NCBI RefSeq assembly: GCF_003473485.1
Contig: NC_053045.1
Coordinates: 63,179,994 to 63,243,993 of the forward strand
DNA from: Medicago truncatula
Taxonomy: Eukaryota > Streptophyta > Magnoliopsida > Fabales > Fabaceae
DNA length: 64,000 nt
Direction of reading: 5' to 3'
How positions within the stretch are numbered: position 1 is the first letter of the stretch; each line of letters opens with the position of its first letter. A program made the translations under genes and the position numbers. Shown piece by piece: positions 12,600 to 25,179 of the stretch. The notes under the pieces are model-generated. The model saw only the letters and a program-made list of their open reading frames with translations, did no database searches and was not told the DNA's origin.

Positions 12600-14393
12600 A
12601 TGGAGTTCATAGACGTTATAATGTTCCTTTTCGCCCTCGCCTTTCTTAGGTGGTGGTGGCGCCGTTGGTCAAAGACCGGGGGCGGCACTAAAAACCTACC
12701 ACCGGGAGTTCCGGGTTGGCCAATCGTTGGCAATCTTTTCCAAGTTATCCTCCAACGCCGTCCTTTCATCTACATAGTTCGTGATTTACGTTTAAAATAC
12801 GGTCCAATTTTCACAATGCAAATGGGTCAACGCACCTTGATTATAGTCACAGAGGCTGACCTCATCCATGAAGCCCTAATCCAACGAGGCCCACAGTTTG
12901 CAAGCAGGCCTAAAGACTCTCCCATTCGTCTCATCTTCAGCATGGGAAAGTGTGCCATCAACTCTGCTGAATACGGCCCACTCTGGCGCTCCCTCCGCCG
13001 CAACCTTGTGACGGAGATGATATCACCACTTAGAGTAAAACAGTGCAGTTGGATCAGAAAATGGGCCATGGAAGCTCACATGAGAAGGATCCAAAATGAA
13101 GCACATGAAAATGGTTTTGTTGAAGTGATGAGTAATTGCAGACTCACCATTTGTAGCATTCTTATATGTCTATGTTTCGGTGCAAAAATAACAGAAGAAA
13201 GAATCAGAGATATTGAGAGTGTTCTCAAAGAAGTCATGCTCATTACGCTTCCTAAGCTTCCAGATTTTTTACCGGTTTTAACACCATTATTCCGCGGACA
13301 TGTGAAGGAAGCGAAGAAGCTGAGGAAGAAACAGCTGGAGCTTATAGCGCCGTTGATAAGGAAACGGAAAGTTTACGTGGAAAGTGATGGAAAATGTGGA
13401 GATCCCGAAATGGTAACTTCCGACTAATCATAACTAACTTTTAACTACTTTGTATTTGGTACTACAAATTTTGGAGGTAATATAATTAACTCTCTTTGAC
13501 CATTTATGTCGAAAATATAAACAAAAATTGGTCAAATAAAGTTAATGTGCTTGTCTAGATTAAACATCAACTTTTTTTTAATTAATCTTTGCATATGTTT
13601 GAGACCAAATTAAAATTTGTTATATGTATTTTAAAGAATATTGAACTAATTCTAATTAATATGCAACTATATGTGACAGGTGAGTGCCATTGGTGCTGCT
13701 TATGTGGATTCATTGTTTGGTTTGGAAGTGCCTAGTAGAGGGATATTGGGAGACGAGGAATTGGTTACGCTCGTGTCAGAGATTATCAGTGCTGGTACTG
13801 ACACGAGCGCAACGGCCATTGAATGGGCTTTGCTTCATTTAGTGATGGATCAAGAGATTCAAGAGAGGTTGTATAGAGAAATTGTTGATTGTGTTGGAAA
13901 ATGCGGTATTGTCATGGACAGTGACGTTGAAAAAATGCCTTATCTATGTGCAATTGTGAAGGAAACTTTCCGGCGTCATCCTCCTAGCCATTTTGTGCTT
14001 TCGCACGCGGCTACGGAGGAGACAAAGCTTGGTGGATACACTATTCCGGCAGATGCTAGTGTGGAGTTTTACACGGCTTGGTTGTCAGAAAATCCAAATA
14101 CCTGGAAGGATCCGGATGTGTTTCGACCCGAGAGGTTTTTGAATGGGGATGGGGTTGATGTTGATATTACAGGAACTAAAGAGATGAAGATGATGCCGTT
14201 TGGTGCTGGGAGGAGGATTTGTCCAGCATGGACATTAGGGACTTTGCATATAAACATGTTGTTGGCCAAAATGGTTCTTGCTTTTAGGTGGTTGCCGGTT
14301 CCAAATTCCCCACCCGACCCAACAGAGACATTTGCTTTCACTGTTGTTATGAAGAATCCTCTCAAGGCAGTTATTGTTCCTAGATCAATTTAA
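12600..14393 (+). CDS. CYP77B: Cytochrome P450, CYP77B type
   Basis: Membrane-bound haem monooxygenase of the endoplasmic reticulum. CYP77 enzymes oxidise fatty acids in mid-chain or form epoxides and are tied to cutin and flower/seed surface lipids. Exons 12600-13412 and 13680-14393 join in phase 0 to give 508 residues, the usual length. ATG 12600 was chosen over the upstream ATG at 12435 because it opens directly on the membrane anchor (MEFIDVIMFLFALAF) followed by the LPPGVPGWP hinge. Visible motifs: I-helix AGTDTS at 309-314, ExxR at Glu366/Arg369, PERF at 421-424, and haem loop FGAGRRICPA with Cys452. The residue two after the Cys is Ala, where most P450s have Gly. As I recall, this is shared with Arabidopsis CYP77B1, as are the KCAINSAEYG and SHAA stretches, which argues against CYP77A. 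No lesion is seen. Confidence 0.93.
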
Positions 14394-14642
14394 GTTGTTA
14401 CACTTACAAATACTTTATCATTTACATGGTATTATTTTCTTTTGCATATTGCAATGCTAGTAATTTGTTAACTAAATTAAGAGTATTTAGTACTCCATAA
14501 GACTGGTAATTCAGGGGTTTGTTCATTGTTTATTTTTCTTTTTGGTGGTGATTAATATTGCTGGTTTAAATGTATAATACTAGTATCAAATTATTAATTT
14601 TTGTTTATGTAACAAGATTCCATGTGTGTGTGATGCATGAGA

Positions 14643-14680
14643 ATATCTAAATTAGCTAGCTGGCTGGCTAATTTAGATAT
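14643..14680. repeat. Perfect hairpin, 14-bp arms
   Basis: ATATCTAAATTAGC at 14643-14656 is the exact inverse complement of GCTAATTTAGATAT at 14667-14680, with a 10-base loop. It lies about 250 bases after the P450 stop. It could be a chance inverted repeat or a tiny foldback remnant; no function is inferred. Confidence 0.7.
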
Positions 14681-14702
14681 ATAAATAAACATAATCAGTT
14701 AA

Positions 14703-14703
<1 letters not shown>

Positions 14704-14754
<51 letters not shown>
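14704..14754. repeat. (TA)n microsatellite
   Basis: About 25 uninterrupted TA units. The open frame starting at 14702 is an artefact of this repeat. Confidence 0.95.
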
Positions 14755-14758
<4 letters not shown>

Positions 14759-14828
14759 GATGAGAATATTATATGTACATCATGTTCGTGGATCCCTTCT
14801 ATCCTGTTGTCTATCGTAATAAATAAAT

Positions 14829-16505
14829 GGTTTAAATATGTAAATCGTCCCTGTAAGTTCGCGTGTTTTTTTGTTTTCGTTTCTGTAATTTTTTTTGTTC
14901 TAAAATAAACCTTGTAAGTTGTTAATTTATTGGTTTTGGTCCCTAACGTCTGTTAAAAAAATGATGTGCTGGCAAACGGACGCCGACGTGGCAAAGGCTG
15001 ATATGGTGTTTGTGGCTTACGTGGAAAGACAGAATGATAAATGAGTAATTTGAGGGATTAAAACCAAAAACGCAAATGTTCATAGGGACGAAATTGAAAA
15101 TACGTAAATATCAAAATTTCAAATTTAAAATCAAGATATTCTTCTTCTTCTTCCCTCATTGTCTTCTTCATCTTCATCACCATATTCATAAATCATTAAC
15201 ACCAAACCCAGGAAAAGAAAGAAAAAAACAAACAGATTTTTTTAAAACAAAACTCATAATCATCAATCAACAACAACAAGACCCACACTTTTCATCAACA
15301 CATTAAAACATCACAAACTCTCTTCATCAATTACATAAAAAACACAAAATTACACAATTCAAACACATGTTCAAATTATAAAGTTGAAAATGGCTCTGCT
15401 TTCTCTCCCTTTGTCACAATGAAACAACCTTTTCTCTTCATCTTCTCCATAGAAGAAGTCTCAAACCCAACAACAACAACAACAACAACAACAAGCTCAA
15501 TCTCCTTCCTTTCTCTTACCCGTGATTGAAAACGCCGCATCTTTTCCACTGTGACCAGAATTGAGAAATCGATTCAAAGATCATGGATTCTACGATTTCA
15601 CGATTAATAGGAGTGATTATACACGATTGCACCCAAAAAATGATTATGTGATAGATTCGTTATTAGTTTGATATTTCAAAAGGATAAGCCATGGATCACT
15701 CAGCTTACTGTTGTTGCTTGTTTGTCTCTTGCTGCTAAAATGGAAGAAACCCATGTACCACTTCTTTTGGATTTTCAAGTATTTGTATGTTGAAATGCCC
15801 CTTTCCACAACCTGGCGTTTTCAACATATGAAAATTTGAGAAATTAAGGTTTGAATTTGAATGTGAGTGAGAAAAGATGAAAGGGGATCTGACTATTTAT
15901 GTATAGTAATTGGTAGCGATCTGGAGGAATAAGAGGGAATTGTGGAAAAAAAGAGAGATAAAAAAGATGTATTCTTGCCTTTATTATCTACAAACTTTAT
16001 GAATGGCTTTGCAATCAATTGCAACAAACATCACTAAATTAATCAAACTTAAGTAGCATACAATGTTTCAACTTAACATTACAAATCAAAACACACATAT
16101 GATTGAGTAATGGAATTAGATGACATTGTTGAAGGATATGGGTTTTGGTTCAAAGGCGCAAGAAATGGGATAGATTGGGGAAAGTTTGAGCGGAAGAAGA
16201 AGACTGAAATTTGAAAGGATGAAGACATAACGTTTTTTTTTTTTTTAATTTCATCCCTGTGTCAATTTACGTTTTTGATTTTAGTCCCTGTATTTTAACA
16301 ACTTATCATCTCTCATTCCATCTCATCAACTTTGCCAACACGTGTGCTCCGTAAGCCACCATGGTGTTTTTGTTGACGGAAGTTGACGGCAAGGACCTTT
16401 TCTAAAAGGTTATCAAAATACAGGGTTTGTTTTAGAACAAAAAAACTTACAGGGAAGAAAACAAAAAATGCGCGAAATTACAAGGACCATTTACATATTT
16501 AAGCC
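14829..16505. mobile_element. Mutator-like TIR element, 1,677 bp, with about 1.1 kb of unique interior
   Basis: Terminal inverted repeats of about 270-280 bp: left arm 14829 to about 15105, right arm about 16230-16505. Shared words include TTAAATATGTAAAT, TTTTTGTTCTAAAA and GTGGCTTACG. The ends read GGTTTAAATATG and, on the other strand, GGCTTAAATATG. A perfect 9-bp duplication TAAATAAAT flanks it (14820-14828 and 16506-16514). The interior (about 15110-16220) is not repetitive within the window and is richer in C and A, with (CAA)n near 15470. It holds no long open frame or transposase, so it may be captured host sequence. Confidence 0.85.
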
Positions 16506-16514
16506 TAAATAAAT

Positions 16515-18641
16515 GGTTAATCAATCAACAGCAAAGAAGAAGATAGTAGTAAATTTAATTTAGTTTTTTATAGGCATTTTTACGCGACGAGTAGAAGGTA
16601 TTGTTACGAGTAGAGAATTAATTATTGTTATTGTGCAAAATGGTACATGATAAAAGAAACTCATACAGATTAAAGGGTTCCTAGTCGGTTTGATTCGACT
16701 TTGGAACAAAAATTTCAAATAAAAAAATAGTTTATTTTGGGTAAAATTGTTAATCATAATAGCAATCTTATCTCATGAAACATGAGCCAGTCCAAATTGA
16801 TAAAAAAAAAGTTATTTTGGTTTCGATTGAATTGGTATATTTAAAACTTCAATAGAATTATGTAAAAAGTTAACTTTTTTTTTAAACACAATATATTTAT
16901 TATACTATTAGAATAAGTACATAAGTATCATATATGTTTAACTCAATAGAGACATTACATAATATATGTACTCTACTTATTCATTTTATCAGATGATAAT
17001 TAAATTACTTGAAAAAAAATCCATAAGTTGCAATGAGAAAAATAATATATAATGATTAAAAAATAAATGATTGCAATAGTAACATATTGTGAAGTAATAT
17101 AAATATTATAATAATATAATTGTTTGGCTAGCTTCTGAGATAATATAGGTGCAAAAGGATAATCAATACACAAGATCACTTAGATTAAATGTTAAAAATC
17201 TCTTCCAATTTAATAAAAGGTTATATAAGTCTAGGAATTCAATTGTGCCAAATCATTTGAAAGATGATTTTATCATCTATTGCAATTCTATTTAGCTTGA
17301 AGGATCGATCGTTGCAGTTGCACGTAAAAGATATCCTTTTAAAAAATACATGAAATCAATATTCAAACTTTAAACCTTAGTTCAACTCGATTTAGACCAA
17401 GATATAAATCACTAACCCACTTAATTTAAAATCTTCAAATTTATCAGGTTATTCATTTTATTCTTATACCCAAACTAAATAAAGGATAGTCTATTATCCA
17501 AACATGCATAATAAAATAAGTAACTTTATCTTAAAATTTATACATTTTATATTAAAAACATAATTTTGTAATAAATTATTGTTATTTAAAAAAAATATAT
17601 CATTTTCTTGAACCTTTTTTTTATTTTTATTTTTTTATCATTTTTAGTTATCTTAGACAAATCCATAAATAAATACTCATAAAAAACCATTTCTGAACCT
17701 ACTTTGACCAAAGCCCTGCATTGAAAAGCAGTCGTGATGATGATGTCCATAAATTGTTTTATTGATTACAACCTGCAGTTTCAACCAATCCCTCAATTCC
17801 CACCTGTCCCACAGAGTTATTGTTAAAAGTTAGAAGTAAATAAAAGTGGCCCGCTTGTTATTTTGGAGCTCTATTATTTTCATGTTGCCTCCTTCTTGTT
17901 TGTTGTTTCCAATAGGAGGAGATAACCGGGGCACGTTCGTTACTTACACCTCAATTCATTGCATGTATGTATAAAGCTCAATATCATGAAATCTTTTAAA
18001 AAAGTTGTTCGAATTTGCAGTTATATTAAACACTTTAGGGTGTTTTTGATTATTAGAAAGAGAAAGAGTAATACAATGTAAAACGGGGGAGAGCAAGTGC
18101 GAAAAATGGAATTTTTTATATGTTTATTTGGTACAAGGAAAAAGAAAAGAAATAAAAGCGAAAAATCTCCATTTTATATTATAAAAATAAAAGAAAGAAA
18201 AGCAAAATAAATATGTTATTACCTCTTTAAATAGAATATGATAAAGGATGTGTTGCCCTAGTTCTTACGACCTATTGATTTGACTTAAAAGACACTACCA
18301 AAAAAAATATATTTTATGTGTAATTTTGGATGTCCCTTTATCTAAAGTAAGTTAATTTATTCAAAAACATTTTGATTAGATGACACATTTTAATTAGATG
18401 ACACAAGACTTTTATATATTAACTAAGATTCTATTTCGAAATCAATTTTGGATATGTAAGAACATTAAAACTTATGGAGAGAGTTAATTTTTTATTTGAG
18501 TCTTACAAAATTTGAAAGATTAGTCTCCGCAGTTGCGTGCAGATGATATCAATTTTACACCAAACAAAAAAGGTTAATAGAGTGCACAAAATTTATAAAA
18601 TTGCTAAGAGATTGCTTTCTAACATGAGTGAATTTTTTAAT
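16515..18641. other. Gene-free AT-rich stretch
   Basis: Very AT-rich, with no supported gene. About 17700-18000 (CCCACCTGTCCCACA, then TATAAAGCTCAATATCATG) resembles 9560-9780. Open frames at 16560-16757 (-) and 18537-18749 (+) have no domain features; the second runs into a SINE. Confidence 0.5.
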
Positions 18642-18775
18642 CTCCACGAGGTTAGCTCAGTTGGTAGGAATATTGCATATTATATGCAGGGGTCGGGGTT
18701 CGAACCCCGGACACTTCACTTCTCCACAATTAAATTGTGTGAGCTCTAGCCACTAGACTACTTGACCAAAAAAAA
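18642..18775 (+). mobile_element. tRNA-derived SINE
   Basis: Box A-like TTAGCTCAGTTGG near 18652-18664 and box B GGTTCGAACCC at 18697-18707, then a non-tRNA tail (CACTTCTCCACAATTAAATT, then a GAGCTCTAGCCACTAGACT block) and an A-rich end. The same head and tail occur at 52999-53137 and, inverted, at 46335-46478. A clear target duplication was not found here. Confidence 0.8.
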
Positions 18776-18786
18776 TCTCATTTTTT

Positions 18787-19372
18787 TTAACGATCAATCT
18801 CATCGTTAAATAGAAAAAATTTGAGATGCATTTTTAATATAAAAATAAGAATAAAATAGTTCAATTGTGAGATTGATAACACGTGAGAAATATGAAAGAA
18901 AAAATTGAGAGAATTCATAAATGATAAATCGATATAATAATGGGGTCGAAAAAGTTTTTTTTTTTTAGGGAATGGGGTTGAAAAAGTTATTATTAATAGC
19001 AATAAATATTATATATAGGAATAAAAAATGAAGGGAAACTCCTTGAGGATCACAAATCCAAACTGATGGACACCAGTTAATGAATCAATTGTTTATAAAT
19101 AATGGTCATCCGAACTAAACCGAACATCTGTTTGCTAAACTCAAAATAATCGAATCAAAATTGAATTGTTTGCCTTTTAAACCGAATTGAACTATTCTAA
19201 ACTGTACAAATTTTTTATTATTGATACCGTTAAAAAAAAAGAAAAAATAGAATTTTAGAATTTTTAAAACCGAACTGAATTGTTTTGAACCTGTTTCAAA
19301 TTAAATTGAACCAAACCGAACTGTTTTAGTTCAGTTTCAAATTTTTTGGTTTTTTTTCCATCCTTGATAAAA
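18787..19372. other. MAPDA upstream region
   Basis: No gene seen. About 19090-19360 holds short internal repeats of the AACCGAACTG type, a low-complexity or decayed-repeat stretch. The left target duplication (TTGATAAAA, 19364-19372) of the next element closes it. Confidence 0.45.
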
Positions 19373-19598
19373 GGCTAAATTACCTTTTTGGTCCTCTAAC
19401 TATTTAATTGGTATCAGATTGATCCTCTAACTAAAAATTGATTTATTTCGATCCTCTAAGTTTCTCACTGTTACTACATTTATCCTTTCTGTTAGTTTTA
19501 TTAAAATAAACGTTAGAGGATCGAAATAAATCAATTTTTAATTAGAGGATTAATCCGATACCAATTAAATAGTTAGAGGACAAAAAGATAATTAAGCT
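19373..19598. mobile_element. Foldback MITE, 226 bp
   Basis: A near-complete palindrome: TTTTTGGTCCTCTAACTATT and what follows in the left half return as their inverse complement in the right half (ATAGTTAGAGGACAAAAAG). The ends are GGCTAAATTA and AGCTTAATTA. A perfect 9-bp direct repeat TTGATAAAA flanks it (19364-19372 and 19599-19607). It lies only about 100 bases upstream of the MAPDA start, within the likely promoter. Confidence 0.85.
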
Positions 19599-19705
19599 TT
19601 GATAAAATTATTGTATTTAGAAGCATAGAAAAAGTTGCATGTTCAACTTTGTAAAAATTAAAAACTATTTTAACTTTCATGACCTTGTGTGGTTGATGAT
19701 GAGTG

Positions 19706-22660
19706 ATGACCAAGATACAAGACGCAAGAAAGAGTGAGATGGAGTGGTGTATGTCAATTCCAAAGGTAGAATTGCATGCTCACCTCAATGGATCCATCAG
19801 AGACTCCACACTTCTGTATGTTTCAACTCTTTTGCTTTTTCGACCCTGTTTTCCAACACTCTCAATTTTACTTTTTTCTTTTTCTTTTTCCCAGCGAACT
19901 TGCTAAAGGTTTGGGTGACAAGGGTCTCATTGATTTCTCCCTAGTCGAGCATGTTATCCTCAAAAGTATGTATTTCCTTTCCATCACAACTCTTTTACCG
20001 TTTCTTTAACTTTATTCGAAGGTGTTGAATTTGTTGGACATGATTCTTTTCCGCTCTTAATACACACTTTCTGGATTTTGAAAGACCTTAATCCTCTCTT
20101 GCTGTTCATTTGTTTCCTTAATTAATTCACTCTTAAATTAAAGAGTAAGTAGTCATTTTGAATTTTGAATTTGTGAATAGTTGTTGTTATAGTCTATGAA
20201 TGTATCAAAACTACAACGTCGTACATGAATGTGTGTTTTGTTGGTTAGTTTGGTCTATATGAGCTTACTAACAAAAGACACATTCAACCATGTTTTTGCA
20301 TTTTCGATACATTTAGGGGAGTAACACCACTTCACACAATTAGGGACCAACATCTCTGTTTACTCCAAATTAAATGGCCTGTTTTTTCCAGCATTGATTA
20401 GAGAGAAATTAGATAGCCCATGTAGTTAAGGTGTTGACTCATCCAAGTTGCTGATTGCAACTGATGGAAAAATACTCGATTGCTTTTGTTAAGGCTTATT
20501 ATGGGTTTGTAAATACAGATGATCGTTCATTATCTGAGGTATTCAAGCTGTTTGACGTAATCCACATTCTTACAACTGATCATGCGACCGTTACAAGAAT
20601 TACGAAAGAAGTATGTTTGCTTGATTAGTGCCTATTGTCAGTATTCTATTGATCCAAATTTATTGCATTTGCATTATGGTAGCAACTTCTATATGCAGGT
20701 TGTTGAAGATTTTGCATCAGAGAATGTTGTGTATGTGGAGTTGAGAACTACTCCAAAGGTAAATAAAGGATCTCAGTCGTTAATATTTTTTGTGTGCTTG
20801 TCTCCATGAATTTGTGAAGAAAATATTTTCTTAATTTCATGCAGAAAAATGAGTCCAAAGGAATGAGCAAACGCTCTTATATTGAAGCTGTACTTGAAGG
20901 TCTAAGAGCTGTCAGTTCGGTTCATCTGGGTTTTATTCCTCTCAGCGAGGAGATTAAAAACCATTCAAACCCTATACTCTCAGCCTCAGCTACAGATGAT
21001 AGAAGTAATGAAAATACTAGGAAAAAAGTCTTTGTTAGGCTTCTCTTAAGCATTGACCGGAGGGAGACAACGGAAGCAGCAATGGAAACTGTGAGTGTAA
21101 TACACAAATAATTTGGGCAAACTTAAGGCTGTTTATTACTTCCTTTGAATAATTTGCTTCTTTGCTGCAGGTCATGCTTGCGCTGGAAATGAGGCATTTT
21201 GGGGTTGTTGGAATTGACCTCTCTGGGAATCCAGCTGTTGGTGAATGGTATATCATTTTGACCTAGATTCCACTATAGCATTTACTTCAAATATTAGAAG
21301 TCAATGCTTGAGCTCAAAATTCCTGGTTATCATTTGCAGGGTTACATATTTGCCAGCACTAAAATTTGCTCGAGAACAAGGTCTTTATGTAACTCTTCAC
21401 TGTGGAGAGGTGTTTTAGTATTTTCCTGTACCTGTTACTATTGTTGTTTCCCTGGCTGGTTTGTTTTTATAACTTAAATGTTTTTAGGTGCCTAACTCGA
21501 GGGAGATACATGATATGCTTGACTTTCTTCCTGAAAGGATTGGACATGCATGTTTCTTTGAGGAGGAACACTGGAGAAAGCTGAAATCGTCTAAAATTCC
21601 GGTTAGACTTGCAATACCTTTAGTTACATAAATGATAAATCAAAATAGTAGTGATGTATTGTGATTTGTCTGGCAACAAGAAGAAATTTTCCCTGTAAAT
21701 AATCAAACAATTAAACGGTTCTGCACATTCCAAACTTTATTTTGTCAATTTTGAAGTTTTATTTGATCTGGAAAAGTGGAAGTGAAACTCAATGATGTCT
21801 CATTTCTACTGATCATCCGGTGGCTAAGTTTGAATGCTTCATATGATATTGTTTCTTTCCAATTTATTAAATGCCAAGTTACATATATTCTATATCATTT
21901 TCACAATTTTCAGGTTGAACTTTGTTTGACATCAAACATTAGGACATTGTCCGTTCCATCAATAGATGCTCATCATTTTGGTAGGTTCTTTAGTTTATAT
22001 TTGTTAAATTGAAAATCACAAATATAAAATTAATAAAAGAACCTCGTTGTATTGTCAACTTCATTCGAGATTTTAGAGTAGAAATGGTTCTGTACTTTGA
22101 AGAAAAAATGTTTTCTTTTTGTTAATATATGAGAGAATTTGTGTACAAAATACCCGTTTTAACCTTTTCTGTTTACCCTCTTCAAGCTAAATTTCCTCTA
22201 AAGAGCCTCAGAGAACCAGAAAAGTACATTTTCTCATCGAGCGAAGTTAAACCCCATTCTGATATCATTCTACTCAGTTGTAGATTAGACTTTGATCAAG
22301 GAATAATGTTCAATCATCGTTTCTTAATATCATGCTTTTGTTGATGCAGTGGATTTGTATAATGCAAAACATCATGTAGTCCTGTGTACTGATGACTCTG
22401 GTGTGTTCTCCACCAGTCTCTCCAACGAATACAAAATTGCTGCTTCTTCATTTGGTAAGTTTGACTTCACTCTTGCATTCAATAGACTTTAAACTAATGT
22501 ATAATAAACTTTGCTGACTACTTGTTGATTGTGATATATAGGCCTTGGAAGGAAGGAGATGTTTGAGCTATCAAAGAATGCTGTTGAATTCATATTTGCA
22601 GATAATATGGTAAAGGAGGATTTAAGAAATATTTTTAGTTTAGCAGCAAAGAATCTGTAG
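19706..22660 (+). CDS. MAPDA: N6-methyl-AMP deaminase (adenosine deaminase-like)
   Basis: Zinc aminohydrolase that deaminates N6-methyl-AMP from RNA turnover to IMP in the cytosol, keeping the modified base out of new RNA. Eleven exons: 19706-19815, 19895-19965, 20519-20610, 20699-20758, 20845-21090, 21171-21247, 21340-21409, 21488-21601, 21914-21980, 22350-22454 and 22542-22660. Phase is kept throughout, giving 376 residues (Arabidopsis MAPDA is about 355). Metal and catalytic motifs are in order: HAHLNGS (HxH zinc ligands), TLHCGE (His plus catalytic Glu), RIGHACF (His) and CTDDSG (Asp-Asp). The RTTPK and LLLSIDRRET stretches are also typical. An alternative start is the ATG at 19739, which matches the usual N terminus more closely; the 11 extra residues before it are uncertain. 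A foldback MITE lies just upstream. No break is seen. Confidence 0.94.
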
Positions 22661-25179
22661 CTGTAGGTAGAATGCCATACATGAGGATTGTGTGGATGTG
22701 TATTTAGGTCATTCGATGTTATGATGCTTACTGGGCATACAGTAAGGGACACAACTAACTGCTGGTATGTTAGTAGACAATGAGTTAACAAGGTTGTTTG
22801 GGGCTGGTGGTACTAAAGAATAGATTGAAATTGGTTATTGATTGAAAATTATCTTTTATAAATCAGGCATTTAAGTGATTGTTCTAGGAGGTTAATTCAG
22901 TGGCTAGTGAAATTGGAATGGTCAAGTCAAGTCATTAGGCATTAGATATGCGTTGATAAAGTGGCTGCTTATGCTATTAGCCAATTTTATATTTGACCAC
23001 TTGAGATGGGGGGCTATGAATTAGTCCATATTAATAATATTATTATGCCCATGCAATACGGCAAAAGACCTTATTCAAAAAATACAGCAAAAGACTTTTT
23101 TTCCTGGGGCTGGAAGGTTGGAATTAAGTAGGCCAAAGCATGGATGCCTAGGTACAGAATTTCCATGTCTGTTAAGTTGTTTTCTTTTTTGACAGATATG
23201 TAAAGTTCTTGGTCTTTAATCACCACATCTTACTATCTTAGGAATAGTCTATTTGCTATCCGTATATGAATTTGCCATGAAAATATGTAAAGATAAATAG
23301 AGTACAACAAAATATTAGAGTACACAATTCAATGTGGTTAAAATCCTTTAACAAGTCTTGAGTTTAATTTTATGGTCTCACTAACACTCTTTAAAGATTA
23401 CAAATAAAAAATTATTATTAAAAAATAAAGTATTTTGATTTTCAATGCAAACTTAGCGTTTAAAGTTCTCAAAGAGCATCCAAAAGATAGTCATTAAAGA
23501 TTCCTTACTTTAGAATGCAAAAGATCTCAAATAAAATCAAATAGAAAAAGTTTAATTAAGGAAAAGTTAAACTTATCAAATCCAATATAAAATCCAGTCG
23601 GCCATCGATTAATCTTTTAAAAGTACATAAAAAAATTGGTTACATGGGTGCTTCTGGTAAGTTGGAATTAAGTGGAAACATCAGCCAACAAAATGACATT
23701 TATTAATTAAAAATGTATATGCAAATATATGTATATTATATATTATTAGCGTATAATGAGCATAAGAATCAATCTGTGTTTAATTTTTTTTTGGTACAAA
23801 TCTGATTTTAATTTTTTTTTTCATAAGAAAACTTATCTTAATCAATGACTTCTACTATAAAAATTTATTAGATGAGTTTAATTCATATACACTATTAACA
23901 AATTACAATCAATTTAAAAAAAAAAATTACAATCAATTAAATATGGGGTTTTAAAATTATTTATGTTTTTAGGTGTATATAGACTTAAAATAATTTTTTA
24001 TGTTTTTTATGTAAAAGTTATGGATTCGATTTTATATTTGATGAAGGGATGCCGTAAAATCTACTTATTTTCTGATCCACAACAATGTTTTTTTTAGGGT
24101 TTGATTTTTTGTACAAGGATTTGAACATAGATGAACAAGCTAAATCTATTTTCGGGTTTGGATTTGAACATAGATTCTGGTTGTTTGGATAGACAATTGG
24201 ATTGAAGTTATAGTGGGAGAAAATAGTGTCGTTGTTATTACTCAGAAAGAAGGAAAATTGTTGTTGTAAAAAGGGTTGTTGTTGTTATCACTGAGAAAGA
24301 AAGAAAAAAGGGGTTGTTGTTGTTGTTTGAGAGATTATGAAAATTATGAAGATAGGTTGAAGATGAATATGTTTTGCTATCTTTTTTCTTTTTTTTTTTG
24401 CACATATTGAATTTTATTTTTCTGAGTGGATTGAAGGTATTGATGAAGATGTTTTGCTTTCTTTTTTCATAAGATGAAGATAAAGTTTTTAATTCACGTG
24501 CCCTTCCATATTTTTTTTCTTTTTGACTTATTTAATTTCATTTATATATATGGCATATTTATTTAAATTTTATTAAAAAAAAAAACACATTTGGTATGCC
24601 ATGTAGGCGACCAAGTCAACATTGACGTTTTACAAAAGGGATAGATATGAGAGGTCACTTTTAGAAGATCAAAATTGCAACCTTTATAAATTTAAGGGAC
24701 GAAAAGTGTGTTTAAACCTAAATAATATTTAAAAAATAAGTGAAAAAGTGAAGAGAGGAGAGAACGATAAATAATCAATGATATAAAAAAAGTAACATTA
24801 ATCCTTGAAACGACCTATAATTTAAGATATTTATTTTAGATAAATTTATTACATTAGCTAGTTTTCTTAATTTTGATTAGGAAGTATTAATTAACTTGTA
24901 AACATCTCACCAACATTGCTTCTTTGGTTCGTTCTCTCATTTTCCTGTGCGTTCCAAACTGGAGAGAGAGAGCACGTTACCATTCTCTGCATGCTCCTCA
25001 CTCCCTCAAATCTTCATTCATTCGCAGATTCATCGACCTTCATTCAATCATCAATCACTAATTGCCATTCATCAACAATCAAATTCAACACAAAATCCGA
25101 AAACTCACCGATCAATCTAAAATCAACTTCACTTTCATCCACTCGATGGCAGCGTAACTGATTCGATCGGAAATTGACA
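22661..25179. other. Intergenic stretch before the phospholipase gene
   Basis: 3' flank of MAPDA, then AT-rich repeats. About 24590-24703 ends GTGTGTTTAAACC and on the other strand starts GGTTTAAACACACTTTTCGTCC, a terminus of the foldback/Mutator-like type. The 500 bases before it are rich in TTG and GAAAGAAAG. No left terminus was found, so it is listed as a truncated element only. About 24900-25179 is leader-like sequence of the phospholipase gene. Confidence 0.5.

Noticed and set aside
12575-13069. Open frames on the - strand across the P450 gene (also 14069-14365)
   Set aside because: Shadows of the P450 exons; no domain or independent gene signals.
14702-14908. Open frame rich in Ile-Tyr
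   Set aside because: Generated by the (TA)n microsatellite.
18642-18720. Functional tRNA gene suggested by intact A and B boxes
   Set aside because: The acceptor stem does not pair, a non-tRNA tail and A-run follow, and the same unit recurs with target duplications. It is a SINE.
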